In this document: positions 25,319 through 33,225 of the stretch, in pieces | Layout: every line of letters starts with the position of its first letter | Position numbering within the stretch: position 1 is the first letter of the stretch | Origin: Salinimicrobium sp050750585 | GTDB taxonomy: Bacteria > Bacteroidota > Bacteroidia > Flavobacteriales > Flavobacteriaceae | Direction: 5' to 3' | DNA: 64,000 nucleotides | NCBI RefSeq assembly: GCF_050750585.1 | Contig: NZ_JBOJLM010000007.1 | Span: 62,001 to 126,000, forward strand | Notes under the pieces: generated by a model | The model's database searches: none | Seen by the model: only the letters and a program-made list of their open reading frames with translations | What the model was told of the DNA's origin: nothing | Translations under genes and position numbers: made by a program

Positions 25319-25376
25319 AAACGGTAATCGCTAACTGTTTGCTAACATACAAATAAACGTACCACCTCGATCCAAT

Positions 25377-25400
25377 ACCGCCCCTCCAGGCGGTTTTTTT
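25377..25400 (+). terminator. Terminator of the early/middle region
   Basis: ACCGCC/GGCGGT stem with loop CCTCCA and a T7 tail, just upstream of the first late promoter. Confidence 0.85.
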
Positions 25401-25448
25401 ATGGCCAAAGCTGAGATACTTCCTGTTAGATTTTCCACAAAAATAACC

Positions 25449-25484
25449 TGTCACACGAATCCCAGATTTCCCCACTTATGTTTG
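25449..25484 (+). promoter_or_regulatory. Late promoter 1: TGTCACAC-N20-TATGTTTG
   Basis: TGTCACAC at 25449-25456, 20 nt, then a perfect -7 box at 25477-25484. It lies 24 nt before the holin gene. One of six related copies in the prophage. Confidence 0.8.
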
Positions 25485-25507
25485 GAGGGTAATTAATACC
25501 CCAAATT

Positions 25508-26053
25508 GTGAATACCTTAAAAATCTTTACTCTAAAGATTTACTGCAACCTAATCCTACTAGGTTACAGGGAGCTCTCCTGGACAGAAAGGTTCTTGAGT
25601 GCTGTTAAATCTTTTCTAGCATTTTCTCCCATAGCTTTTATACTTGGCGCAGTACACGCCTGGTACATTGCAAATGAACATTTCTTCTATGCGGTTATCG
25701 TCCTGGTGATCATCAATATGATCTTTGGAGGCCGCATGCACTGGAAGAAAAAGAATTTTGATATCAGGCTATTCCTCAATAAAACTTCAGAAATGATCAT
25801 AAGCCTCACGCTCATTTACCTGGGCCTTGAGATGATCATAAGCCATGGCGGTGAGAATGCTGTGACTTCGGGTTTTAGAGCTGCACTCCAAATGACTTCC
25901 CTTCTTTACCCTTTCAGCAAAATTGCCAAGAACGTGCATATCCTTTCTAAAGGGAAATACCCGCCGGAATGGATCATGAAAAAACTTTTTGATTTTGAAA
26001 AGACCGGTGATCTCAAAGATTTTTTAGACGCTCCAAAATCCCCACAGCCATGA
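25508..26053 (+). CDS. Putative phage holin (181 aa)
   Basis: At least three hydrophobic helices (about residues 35-55, 60-78 and 95-115) and a polar C-terminus. It starts with GTG and directly precedes the lysozyme gene (overlapping ATGA), the usual place of a holin. Resembles the Bacteroidetes phage-holin family in size and topology. It would form the membrane lesion that releases lysozyme. Confidence 0.7.
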   Translation: MNTLKIFTLKIYCNLILLGYRELSWTERFLSAVKSFLAFSPIAFILGAVHAWYIANEHFFYAVIVLVIINMIFGGRMHWKKKNFDIRLFLNKTSEMIISLTLIYLGLEMIISHGGENAVTSGFRAALQMTSLLYPFSKIAKNVHILSKGKYPPEWIMKKLFDFEKTGDLKDFLDAPKSPQP

Positions 26054-26550
26054 ATCCATACTTCAAAAAAGCATTTATCGAGTTAATAGGAATTGAAGGC
26101 GGCTACGTCAATGATCCTACAGATCGTGGAGGAGAAACCAAATACGGAATCTCCAAAAGATCCTATCCTCACCTGGATATCAAGAACCTTACGCTTCAGC
26201 AAGCAGAGGAGATCTACTACAGGGATTTCTGGAAGGCTAATGGCCTGGACAATATTATTAAATACGAATTAGCCCTGGAGCTGTTCGACACCGGTGTTAA
26301 CATGGGCGTTGGTGTTGCTCCGCGGTTCCTCCAGGAGGCACTGAACCTCATGAACAGGAATCAGCGGGATTTTCCAGATCTCGTTGTGGACGGAAAAATA
26401 GGTCCGGTTTCCATTGCAGCCTATAAAAAAGTAGATGACAGGATCCTGCTTAAGGTTTTGAACGGACTTCAATTCAGGAGGTATGTAGAAATCTGTGAAA
26501 AGAGACCCGACCAGGAGAAGTATTTCAATGGTTGGATGAAAAGAGTTTGA
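26050..26550 (+). CDS. Phage lysozyme, GH108 family endolysin
   Basis: A 166-residue muramidase. The catalytic Glu is in the N-terminal IGIEGGYVNDPTDRGGETKY (residue about 15), the hallmark of glycoside hydrolase 108. The LFDTGVNMGVGVAPRFLQ segment and the C-terminal peptidoglycan-binding-like part (VVDGKIGP) also match. It cleaves host peptidoglycan at lysis. No signal peptide, so it depends on the overlapping holin gene. Confidence 0.9.
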   Translation: MNPYFKKAFIELIGIEGGYVNDPTDRGGETKYGISKRSYPHLDIKNLTLQQAEEIYYRDFWKANGLDNIIKYELALELFDTGVNMGVGVAPRFLQEALNLMNRNQRDFPDLVVDGKIGPVSIAAYKKVDDRILLKVLNGLQFRRYVEICEKRPDQEKYFNGWMKRV

Positions 26551-26682
26551 AAAAAATGAAAGGGCTTACCCGATTATGAATCCTTAGTTATCGCTAATGT
26601 AGGCCGCTGTAATGCGTTGAGTCAAAGGGGTGCGGGTAAGCAGATACAGTCATATTCACCCCAAATTACGGCAAGATTGACG

Positions 26683-26703
26683 GCCCGGAAAGACGGGCTT
26701 TTA
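26683..26703 (+). terminator. Short terminator after the lysozyme
   Basis: GCCCG-GAAAGA-CGGGC followed by TTTT. It may partially end the holin-lysozyme transcript. Confidence 0.55.
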
Positions 26704-26715
26704 AAACATCATGAT

Positions 26716-26814
26716 ATGTTAAAACGATTCTATTTTCATATAGCTATAGTGGTCATTGCTCTGATGGTTTTTGCCTATGCTTTTTTCTCTATGTACCAAA
26801 TATGTCAAAAATGA
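26716..26814 (+). CDS. Very small membrane protein (32 aa) in the lysis cassette
   Basis: Start taken at the ATG at 26716, since the longer frame from 26617 would cross the terminator hairpin. Mostly one transmembrane helix (FHIAIVVIALMVFAYAFF). It may be a second holin or antiholin. Only position supports this. Confidence 0.45.
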   Translation: MLKRFYFHIAIVVIALMVFAYAFFSMYQICQK

Positions 26815-26933
26815 AAACAGCTAACACAATTCCCGGGATCTGTTCAATTACCTGTCCTCCCTCGCAGCCTTGCCCCTGCGGAAACCGGAAGTATCCAATT
26901 GTAAAACCTTCAAGCAAAAAAGATGAAGATTAA
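26802..26933 (+). CDS. Small Pro/Cys-rich protein (43 aa) nested in the lysis cassette
   Basis: Overlaps both neighbours (13 bp upstream, 11 bp downstream) in another frame. Contains GICSITCPPSQPCPCG, with four Cys and many Pro. No export signal is evident. Unknown. Confidence 0.4.
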   Translation: MSKMKTANTIPGICSITCPPSQPCPCGNRKYPIVKPSSKKDED

Positions 26934-27285
26934 TCTGCAGCTCATTCTAATTGTGGCCGTGATCCTGCTCACAGCAGCTACCGGTTACATGGCATTTGAA
27001 CTTGTCCAGGAGAAAACAGAACGTAAATCTCTTGAGGCTTCCCAAAAAATCCTTGAGGCCGATTTTGCTTCACAGCAAAAAGCTATTGAAAATAAGCTGG
27101 ATTCCTTAAAGACTGAAGATCACTACCTCAATGAACATATCGCAGATGTGAAGTTTGAGCTGGCAGATCTTGATAAAAAACTCACCATTGAAAAATCCAA
27201 GAGAGATGAAAAAGACGCTCGTGTTCATCGTACTAATAATGCTGACAGCCTCCGAAGTATGGTCACAAGACGATACGAAAGATAA
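26923..27285 (+). CDS. Spanin-like inner-membrane coiled-coil protein (Rz-like)
   Basis: An N-terminal transmembrane helix (LILIVAVILLTAATGYMAF) followed by a long periplasmic coiled coil (about residues 30-105). This is the Rz (i-spanin) topology. The next gene starts inside it in another frame, as Rz1 does in Rz. Size (120 aa) and the neighbouring holin and lysozyme fit an outer-membrane disruption role. Confidence 0.6.
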   Translation: MKINLQLILIVAVILLTAATGYMAFELVQEKTERKSLEASQKILEADFASQQKAIENKLDSLKTEDHYLNEHIADVKFELADLDKKLTIEKSKRDEKDARVHRTNNADSLRSMVTRRYER

Positions 27286-27607
27286 GAGGCCAATAGTTTT
27301 CCCTTTTTGGATGGTGCAGGAAATAGAATTGGATCTCAATGAGCTGGACTACCTGAGGGCAGAAAGTACAGTGAACACTTTAAAACTGAAAAAGCACCAG
27401 GAGTTGGTTGAATCTTATGAAACCAGGATTGGGAAGAAGGATGTTCAAATTGAGCTACTCGAAAGGCTGGCTAACAATTATAAGGTGCAATATGAAGCCA
27501 AGAAAGCCCAGAAGAATCCCCGTTACAGTATTGAAGATCTGGGCCTTGATATGCTAAAGTTTGGCGCCGGTGCCCTGGCTATGTTACTCTTCCTGGTTAC
27601 CCGTTAA
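27206..27607 (+). CDS. Exported coiled-coil protein overlapping the spanin-like gene
   Basis: Start chosen at the ATG at 27206, which gives a signal peptide (VFIVLIMLTASEVWSQ) and an 80-bp overlap with the previous gene. It has a coiled-coil middle and a C-terminal hydrophobic segment (FGAGALAMLLFLV). The nested arrangement copies Rz/Rz1, but there is no lipobox, so it is not a standard o-spanin lipoprotein. Probably part of the lysis module. Confidence 0.55.
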   Translation: MKKTLVFIVLIMLTASEVWSQDDTKDKRPIVFPFWMVQEIELDLNELDYLRAESTVNTLKLKKHQELVESYETRIGKKDVQIELLERLANNYKVQYEAKKAQKNPRYSIEDLGLDMLKFGAGALAMLLFLVTR

Positions 27608-27612
27608 AAACC

Positions 27613-27648
27613 TGTCACACGCTAAACCGCACCCTCAGTATACTTTAG
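27613..27648 (+). promoter_or_regulatory. Late promoter 2: TGTCACAC-N20-TACTTTAG
   Basis: TGTCACAC at 27613-27620, 20 nt, then TACTTTAG at 27641-27648. It lies 16 nt before the S49 protease gene. Confidence 0.75.
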
Positions 27649-27664
27649 CTCAAAACCAAGAATT

Positions 27665-28600
27665 ATGAAGGTTAATGCCCTTTTACAGGATCTATTTCGC
27701 GCACAGTGGCTCATTGATGTTCACAGCATTGCAGGCTTTGCGCCTATAGTGCAAAAGATCATCAATGGAGAAGAGCTCGTCCTGGGCAATAATGGAGTTC
27801 ATAAGACTCTAATCGCCAGTGATGGGAGTGTGATTGTCAATACAAATGCAATCCTCACCCTCGTAGATAAGAATGGCCGCCGGGTGGCCAGGAATGAAGA
27901 AGGCGGTTATGAAGGCATTCCAAAAGGAACTGTGGCCCATGTGTACATGATGGGAGCCGTAATGAAATACGGCGACTGGTGTACTTACGGTGCAGATGAG
28001 ATCGTAAATGCAATGCGGTTCGCAAATGAAAACGAGAACATTAAGGGAATCGTCTTTCATGTTGATGGTCCCGGAGGGGCTGTATCTGCAATTGGACCAT
28101 TCCTTCAGTTTGCCAAAGAGAAGAAAAAGCCGGTGATAGGTTTGGCCGATGCCGCCATGAGTTTACACTACTGGGCACTTGTAGTTGTGTGCGACTGGAT
28201 CATTGCAGATAACGACGTTTCTGCCAGGTTTGGCAGTGTAGGAGTTGTCTCCAGCTTCGTAGATACCAAAGAGGTTTATGAAAAGCTTGGCTACAAGTTT
28301 CACGAGATCTACCCTGTAGAAAGTCCTCATAAGAATGAAGCCTTTCGCCTGGCGCTGGAAGGTAAGTACGACATGATAAGGGAGGAACATCTCGCGCCAA
28401 CAGCTAAAAAATTTCAGGCTGCTGTGAGACTTGGAAGACCGGGACTTATAGAGGAAGTTGGAGTACTTACCGGGAAAACCTTTGATGCAGATAAATCCCT
28501 TGAATATAAAATGATCGATGCTATTGGTAGCCTCCAGGATGCCCTGGCGTATATCGATATCATGCTTGATCTTAAAAATTTTACCCAATCTAAATACTAA
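27665..28600 (+). CDS. S49-type (SppA-like) prohead protease
   Basis: A 311-residue serine peptidase of the ClpP/crotonase fold. VFHVDGPGGAVSAIGP and RFGSVGVVSSF are the conserved S49 segments. The likely nucleophile is the Ser in DAAMSLHYWAL (residue about 165). Its place just before the capsid gene marks it as the capsid maturation protease, which would trim scaffold and capsid during head assembly. Confidence 0.85.
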   Translation: MKVNALLQDLFRAQWLIDVHSIAGFAPIVQKIINGEELVLGNNGVHKTLIASDGSVIVNTNAILTLVDKNGRRVARNEEGGYEGIPKGTVAHVYMMGAVMKYGDWCTYGADEIVNAMRFANENENIKGIVFHVDGPGGAVSAIGPFLQFAKEKKKPVIGLADAAMSLHYWALVVVCDWIIADNDVSARFGSVGVVSSFVDTKEVYEKLGYKFHEIYPVESPHKNEAFRLALEGKYDMIREEHLAPTAKKFQAAVRLGRPGLIEEVGVLTGKTFDADKSLEYKMIDAIGSLQDALAYIDIMLDLKNFTQSKY

Positions 28601-28618
28601 TTAAAAACCCCAAACACC

Positions 28619-30817
28619 ATGTGGAAAAAGATGGCGACTACCGTCGCATTTTTAATGAGTTACCTAGGCATTTCGGAAATCCCGACAGCTGAAGGTAAGG
28701 TCAACTTTAAAGATGACCAGCACGCCCAGCTAAAAAAAGTACTGGGAGATGAAAAAGCCCAGCAAGTTGTTGACGCCCTCAACAAAGAACTGGCAGATGT
28801 TGCTAAGGAGAATGCCGATAATAAGGATCTCCAGGCTCGTGAAGCCGAGCTCAAAAAAGTAAGAGCTGAAGTCGAGGCTATGTTAAATGAAACTTCCCTC
28901 TCTAATGAAGAAAAGGAGAAGCTTCTGGACGGCAGCGAAAAATCTGCAGATGGAGACATCAATGCAAGCCTTAATGCTTTAAAGGCTGCTCAAAAGAAGC
29001 AGAATGAAATGATCAAAAAATTGATGGCAGATCCTGAAGGAGACTCTCCGGCGGCTGTTGTAAAAAAGAACATCCTAGATATGAAGCACAGTTCTACCCA
29101 CTTGTTTGGGACAGGAAAACAATGGGATGCGTTTGACAAGCGTCCATGGAATGCCAGGTTAAAAGACGGTGGCATGAAAGCCACAGATTTTAATGATTCT
29201 GGTACTATTCCATTACTTCAGGATGACATGGATCATTTTGTTCGTGAGAATCCGCAGGTTATAGAAAGCCTGTTCAATGATTTCGCTGAGCTTCCATCCC
29301 AGTGGTCCAGAAGAACCGGAGTACTTGACAGAACTTCTTCAGGAAGAATCATCGCAGATGAGATCGTACAGGGTAGAAAGAAAGGTTGGGCTCCTAAGAA
29401 CAACTTTAAAATCGCTGCCGAAGAAGGAAGAGTTTTCCGTAAGAAAATCGACATCACCTTTGACGGGTACGAACTTCAGGAAATTGAAAATACCTGGGTT
29501 GGACAGATCTACAACAAAGATGGATCTCACCCCTGGAAAATGTCATTTATCGGCTTCCTTCTTACAGAGCTTGTTAAACAACAGAAGCTGGACGATAGAA
29601 TTGCACAGATCAACGGGATCTATGCCAAGACTCCAGATGGAGAAGGTAAAGCCGGTGCTGCTGTAAACTCTCAAAACGGTCTTTTATACCTGTACTGGAT
29701 GTATCGTGACGTATTGAAGAAATACCGTCCATTCCATTTAGGAGAAGTTACTGAGGCTAATATTGTGGATTATGTTGATACCCTTATCAAGTCTATCCCA
29801 GAGGTTGACAGGAAGCGTCCAGGACTGGAGCTGCAGATCTCTACAGAGAAACTTGGATGGTACCGTAAGAAAGCGGGGATTCTTTATCAAATGCACTTGA
29901 GCGATGATGAAGGAAGAACGATTTACAACAAAAATCACCCTGTGAATTTCCCTAACATCATCTTCCAGGAGATCATAGACATGACCAACACTTCCTTTAT
30001 GGCTGTTACCCAGTCTAAGAACGTGGAGATCATGGACTACAAGACTTCCGAAAAGACAAGGTTCACGCTTACTCACGAGAAGAGAGAAACTAACATTTTT
30101 GCCGACTACAGGCTGGGGATCCGTCTTCAGTTCGTTGGAACAAAATTGTTGCCTGGTGAACCTGCAGGTTTTGAGAAGCAGGTGGTTTGGAGTAATGATG
30201 TGCCAATCTTTGACTCATCTGTTACCGTTCCCGGGTTCGATCTTGGAAATGGAATCCTTGAAGTGAACTACACCAATGTGAAGATCGATGAAGATTTCAA
30301 AACAGATATCGCTGCGATTGAAGGAGCCAAGCAGGGACAGGTATTGAGAATTACCGGCAACACCAAACTGGCCGCTGTCAACAACATTAAGAATAATGAA
30401 AATATTCTTCTTGCTGGTGGTGCAGATTTCAACATGAAATCTGGTGGAACTCTTACCCTTTATGTGCAGCCTGATGGCAAGCTTAAAGAATTGAAGAGAA
30501 CTACAGAACCTGAAGTTTCTTCTGCCCAGGCTGAAGGTCAATTTGCAGATACTATTATAGATGCAAAATCTTCCAGTGAGTTCTACTACGTAGGTGCTGC
30601 AAGTGCATCTCTTGATGAGATCATCAATGGTGTAGATAACAAGATGATCAAGATCCACGGTAGCGATGCCGCTGGTGTGAGCTTTACTGTTGCAAACGTG
30701 GCAGGAAATGTAAGTGTTACTGCAAATGCGGTACTGGCCACTAAAACCGATGTCATAGAGTTGGTAAGACTTGACGGCGTATGGACCGAGGTAAGCAGAA
30801 CCATAGCTGCAGTTTAA
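28619..30817 (+). CDS. Major capsid protein with N-terminal scaffold-like region (732 aa)
   Basis: Residues about 25-160 are charged and coiled-coil (HAQLKKVLGDEKAQQVVDAL; KEKLLDGSEKSA), like an HK97-type delta/scaffolding region. The middle (about 170-540) is the likely shell domain. The C-terminal about 180 residues are beta-rich with repeats (VLRITGNTKLAAVNN; IKIHGSDAAG) that look like surface decoration domains. Assigned from its size, the upstream protease and layout, without a sequence match I can name. The protease probably removes the N-terminal part. Confidence 0.72.
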   Translation: MWKKMATTVAFLMSYLGISEIPTAEGKVNFKDDQHAQLKKVLGDEKAQQVVDALNKELADVAKENADNKDLQAREAELKKVRAEVEAMLNETSLSNEEKEKLLDGSEKSADGDINASLNALKAAQKKQNEMIKKLMADPEGDSPAAVVKKNILDMKHSSTHLFGTGKQWDAFDKRPWNARLKDGGMKATDFNDSGTIPLLQDDMDHFVRENPQVIESLFNDFAELPSQWSRRTGVLDRTSSGRIIADEIVQGRKKGWAPKNNFKIAAEEGRVFRKKIDITFDGYELQEIENTWVGQIYNKDGSHPWKMSFIGFLLTELVKQQKLDDRIAQINGIYAKTPDGEGKAGAAVNSQNGLLYLYWMYRDVLKKYRPFHLGEVTEANIVDYVDTLIKSIPEVDRKRPGLELQISTEKLGWYRKKAGILYQMHLSDDEGRTIYNKNHPVNFPNIIFQEIIDMTNTSFMAVTQSKNVEIMDYKTSEKTRFTLTHEKRETNIFADYRLGIRLQFVGTKLLPGEPAGFEKQVVWSNDVPIFDSSVTVPGFDLGNGILEVNYTNVKIDEDFKTDIAAIEGAKQGQVLRITGNTKLAAVNNIKNNENILLAGGADFNMKSGGTLTLYVQPDGKLKELKRTTEPEVSSAQAEGQFADTIIDAKSSSEFYYVGAASASLDEIINGVDNKMIKIHGSDAAGVSFTVANVAGNVSVTANAVLATKTDVIELVRLDGVWTEVSRTIAAV

Positions 30818-30836
30818 TTAAAACTCTAAAAGAAAT

Positions 30837-31673
30837 ATGAGAGCAATAAAAAGTGTGCCCGCACCGCAGAGAAGATCTGCGGGGGCACCTACCCCCAAAG
30901 ATCCCGATCTGGTACTTATCAAGACCAGTGACATTTTAGCCTGGCCTGCGCCAGATGCCGGCGGCGTTAACCTGCTTGGAAACTACGTGACCAAGCCTGG
31001 TGCCACAATGCACAAATTGTATTCTACTCCTTCAAAAATCGGCTCTGGTTTTGAATCTGAAGGAGATGAGGATGCAGTAGGCGTAATGCAAAAAGTTGAT
31101 GCCAGCCACCCTGGTAACAGCGTGGAAATCCGTGAATTCATTCTTGCCGCTTTGGGTGAAAGCTTTATCATACTGCAGGGAACCTGCAGGGATGATAATA
31201 AAACGGTATATGGAACCAAATGTTCGCCAATGAAGCTGAAGCCAACATTTGCAGATAATTCAGACGGCACTACGCACACCTTTGTTTTTGAGCAGTATAT
31301 GAGGACCGACCAGGTTCCTTATAACTATACAGGTGCCATGACCTTTGATGCTCCTTTTGCGGTGGCAGATGAAAATCTACCATTACTTGAGGCTAATGGT
31401 ACTGCCTACCAGCTTCCTGCCTTTGCAGATGAGCTTGGTACTGCCCTTGATGTTGCATCCCTTGATCTTGCTCATGGAAGTGTGGTGAGTATCATTGGAG
31501 GCGGTGGAGCTGAACCTGCGGTACTTTCCGGAGGTCCTGCTACAGGAGCTGCGAATGTAGAAGTCATCCTTAAAGAAGGAACTGACTGGACTGCACTACA
31601 AAATGCTACAATTTCCCTCGAGGTATTTGTGGCCGGTGCAACAACCTACTTGATAGAGAGATCCCGAAGCTAG
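30837..31673 (+). CDS. Phage structural protein (278 aa), possibly head decoration or tail tube
   Basis: Follows the capsid gene by 19 bp. A basic, Ala/Pro-rich N-terminus (MRAIKSVPAPQRRSAGAPTP) precedes a beta-rich body with a Gly-rich loop (VVSIIGGGGAEPAVLSGGPA). It ends before a strong terminator, so it is co-expressed with the capsid. No family recognised. Confidence 0.55.
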   Translation: MRAIKSVPAPQRRSAGAPTPKDPDLVLIKTSDILAWPAPDAGGVNLLGNYVTKPGATMHKLYSTPSKIGSGFESEGDEDAVGVMQKVDASHPGNSVEIREFILAALGESFIILQGTCRDDNKTVYGTKCSPMKLKPTFADNSDGTTHTFVFEQYMRTDQVPYNYTGAMTFDAPFAVADENLPLLEANGTAYQLPAFADELGTALDVASLDLAHGSVVSIIGGGGAEPAVLSGGPATGAANVEVILKEGTDWTALQNATISLEVFVAGATTYLIERSRS

Positions 31674-31694
31674 GACTTTCATTTATGTGTTGGC

Positions 31695-31731
31695 AACCCT
31701 GCTTTCCTGCCCCGGAAAGCAGGGTTTTTTG
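31695..31731 (+). terminator. Strong terminator of the capsid transcript
   Basis: AACCCTGCTTTCC / GGAAAGCAGGGTT stem of 13 bp with T6. It ends 2 bp before the next late promoter box. Confidence 0.92.
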
Positions 31732-31733
31732 TT

Positions 31734-31769
31734 TGTCACACCATAAGAAAGTTGCAATTGCAATATTTA
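31734..31769 (+). promoter_or_regulatory. Late promoter 3: TGTCACAC-N20-AATATTTA
   Basis: TGTCACAC at 31734-31741, 20 nt, then AATATTTA, in which only the TTT core of the -7 consensus is kept. The spacing matches the other copies. Confidence 0.65.
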
Positions 31770-31801
31770 CCATTCACAGTAAATAACTAACACTTATTAA
31801 A

Positions 31802-32725
31802 ATGAAAGAAAAAGTCACAGAATTCCTGGGGAATCTTCCAAAAACAGGCTCCGAGCAGTTCAACAAAGCCCTGGAACTTTACCGCAAATCGAAAAATCAT
31901 ACTGCCTCAAATGTGAGGTTTATGAATGAAATGGGTTTCTCCCCCGAGCGCCTGGAGATACTTCTCTATGAACTCAAGAAGCTTCATAACATCACAGATC
32001 TTGAAGTGGCGAAAGCAAGGAGGAGAGAGAAAGTGGTAAAGCTGGAGCATAAAAATGACAGTAATGAAGTCTTTGCAAAAACTGTCATGGAATTCGAAAT
32101 CGAAAAGGAATCTGAGGAGCTAGTAGAAGAACTTGCTGAAAATATTAGGGCTTTTTTTGGAGTTGAGAAAGAGGATTCAGGTGTACCCAGCAAGGATTTA
32201 ATTCAAAATTTTCAGGAATTCCTAAAGAAGGAAAAAGAAGTTAACCCATCTGAATTTTCCCAATTACTGGTAGATCTTAAATCTTCGATAGCAGACGCAA
32301 CACAGCCTGATGATTCCGAAGAAATTGGCGCTGCGCTGGATGCTGCTGATGCTGAGTTAACTGCTGATATAAACCCTGGTGCTCAAGAAACTTCAGAAGC
32401 AACTAATGACAGTAAGGCTGTCACCCTTGAAAATACTAATGAAGTTCCTTCACCAGAACCATTGCCAAATTCAGAAGAGGATCCAGTTGAGCACAAAATG
32501 TCTCCGGAAGAGATCGACGAGCAGGCTAAAGGTGCCGCTGCTGAAAAGGAAAAATTCCTGAAACAAGATCTTGCCGATTTTGATGTGGAAGCTGAAAAAT
32601 ACAATGGTATCAAATCTTTTGCTGCTGTACTTTCAGATTACATCAATGAGGATCCTAAGGATCAAAAAAGCGAAACGCTGAAGGCTTTTATCCTGGACGC
32701 AAAAAAAAAGTATCTGGAGAGCTAG
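31802..32725 (+). CDS. Acidic phage protein (307 aa) with -1 frameshift signal at its end
   Basis: First gene after late promoter 3. The N-terminal part (EFLGNLPKTGSEQFNKALEL) is helical and may bind DNA or protein; the second half is strongly acidic. The last codons read AAA AAA AAG and then stop 12 nt later, while the -1 frame stays open for another 171 codons. It probably yields two products sharing an N-terminus. No family recognised; likely a head or assembly protein. Confidence 0.65.
   Translation: MKEKVTEFLGNLPKTGSEQFNKALELYRKSKNHTASNVRFMNEMGFSPERLEILLYELKKLHNITDLEVAKARRREKVVKLEHKNDSNEVFAKTVMEFEIEKESEELVEELAENIRAFFGVEKEDSGVPSKDLIQNFQEFLKKEKEVNPSEFSQLLVDLKSSIADATQPDDSEEIGAALDAADAELTADINPGAQETSEATNDSKAVTLENTNEVPSPEPLPNSEEDPVEHKMSPEEIDEQAKGAAAEKEKFLKQDLADFDVEAEKYNGIKSFAAVLSDYINEDPKDQKSETLKAFILDAKKKYLES
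32704..32710 (+). promoter_or_regulatory. Slippery heptamer A AAA AAG for -1 frameshifting
   Basis: The A9G run at 32701-32710 is in the frame A-AAA-AAG, the efficient dnaX-type slippery site. A stop codon follows 12 nt later. A hairpin, TCCTCC-TTTAG-GGAGGA, lies about 24 nt downstream. Confidence 0.65.
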
Positions 32726-33225
32726 TAAGAAACTCCTCCTTTAGGGAGGAATTTCCATTTCTGGACAAAGAGGATTGCCCCGATGAATTCAAGATCCTGG
32801 TAGCCGATAAACTTTCGGCCCACAGGAAATTCGAGAAACTTCATGAAGAGCTCACAGAGCGGGTGAAAAACGGGCAGCCAATTACCCAGAAGGATTTTCC
32901 GCAGATCGAAGCAGCGGCAAAAAGTTTTCAGCTTAACCAGGCAATTTTTGATGAGCTGAACTACTACGGTGAGTTTGGAGAAGTACTGGGGAAGCATCCT
33001 AAACTGTGGAAGTTGAAGCTGGAACAAGATGTAAGTCTTTATGATGAACTCGAGGCATTTAGCCGTAGAGCCACACTTAGGGCTAATATCTCCAGGGACA
33101 ATAAGAAGCTTGAGAAAATGAAGCCGGGCCCCGGGAAAGATGAATTTGCGAAAAAGATAGAGCGCTATGTGCTGGAGCGGGATCTTATAGATTCCAAATT
33201 TGATTTTAAACGAAGGAAAAAATAA
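32710..33225 (+). CDS. -1 frame extension without an early start codon (171 codons)
   Basis: Coding-looking sequence (REEFPFLDKEDCPDEFKILV) begins right at the slippery site. No ATG is available before residues encoded near 32863, where only a GTG inside an uninterrupted helical stretch exists (LTERVKNGQ). This supports translation as a fusion to the upstream gene by -1 shift. It is charged and helical and ends in basic residues (KRRKK). A separate GTG-started gene of 120 residues is the alternative. Confidence 0.6.
   Translation, partial: VSGELVRNSSFREEFPFLDKEDCPDEFKILVADKLSAHRKFEKLHEELTERVKNGQPITQKDFPQIEAAAKSFQLNQAIFDELNYYGEFGEVLGKHPKLWKLKLEQDVSLYDELEAFSRRATLRANISRDNKKLEKMKPGPGKDEFAKKIERYVLERDLIDSKFDFKRRKK

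Noticed and set aside
26617..26715. N-terminal extension of the 32-aa membrane protein
   Set aside because: It would run through a terminator-like hairpin and adds unlikely low-complexity sequence; the ATG at 26716 is preferred.
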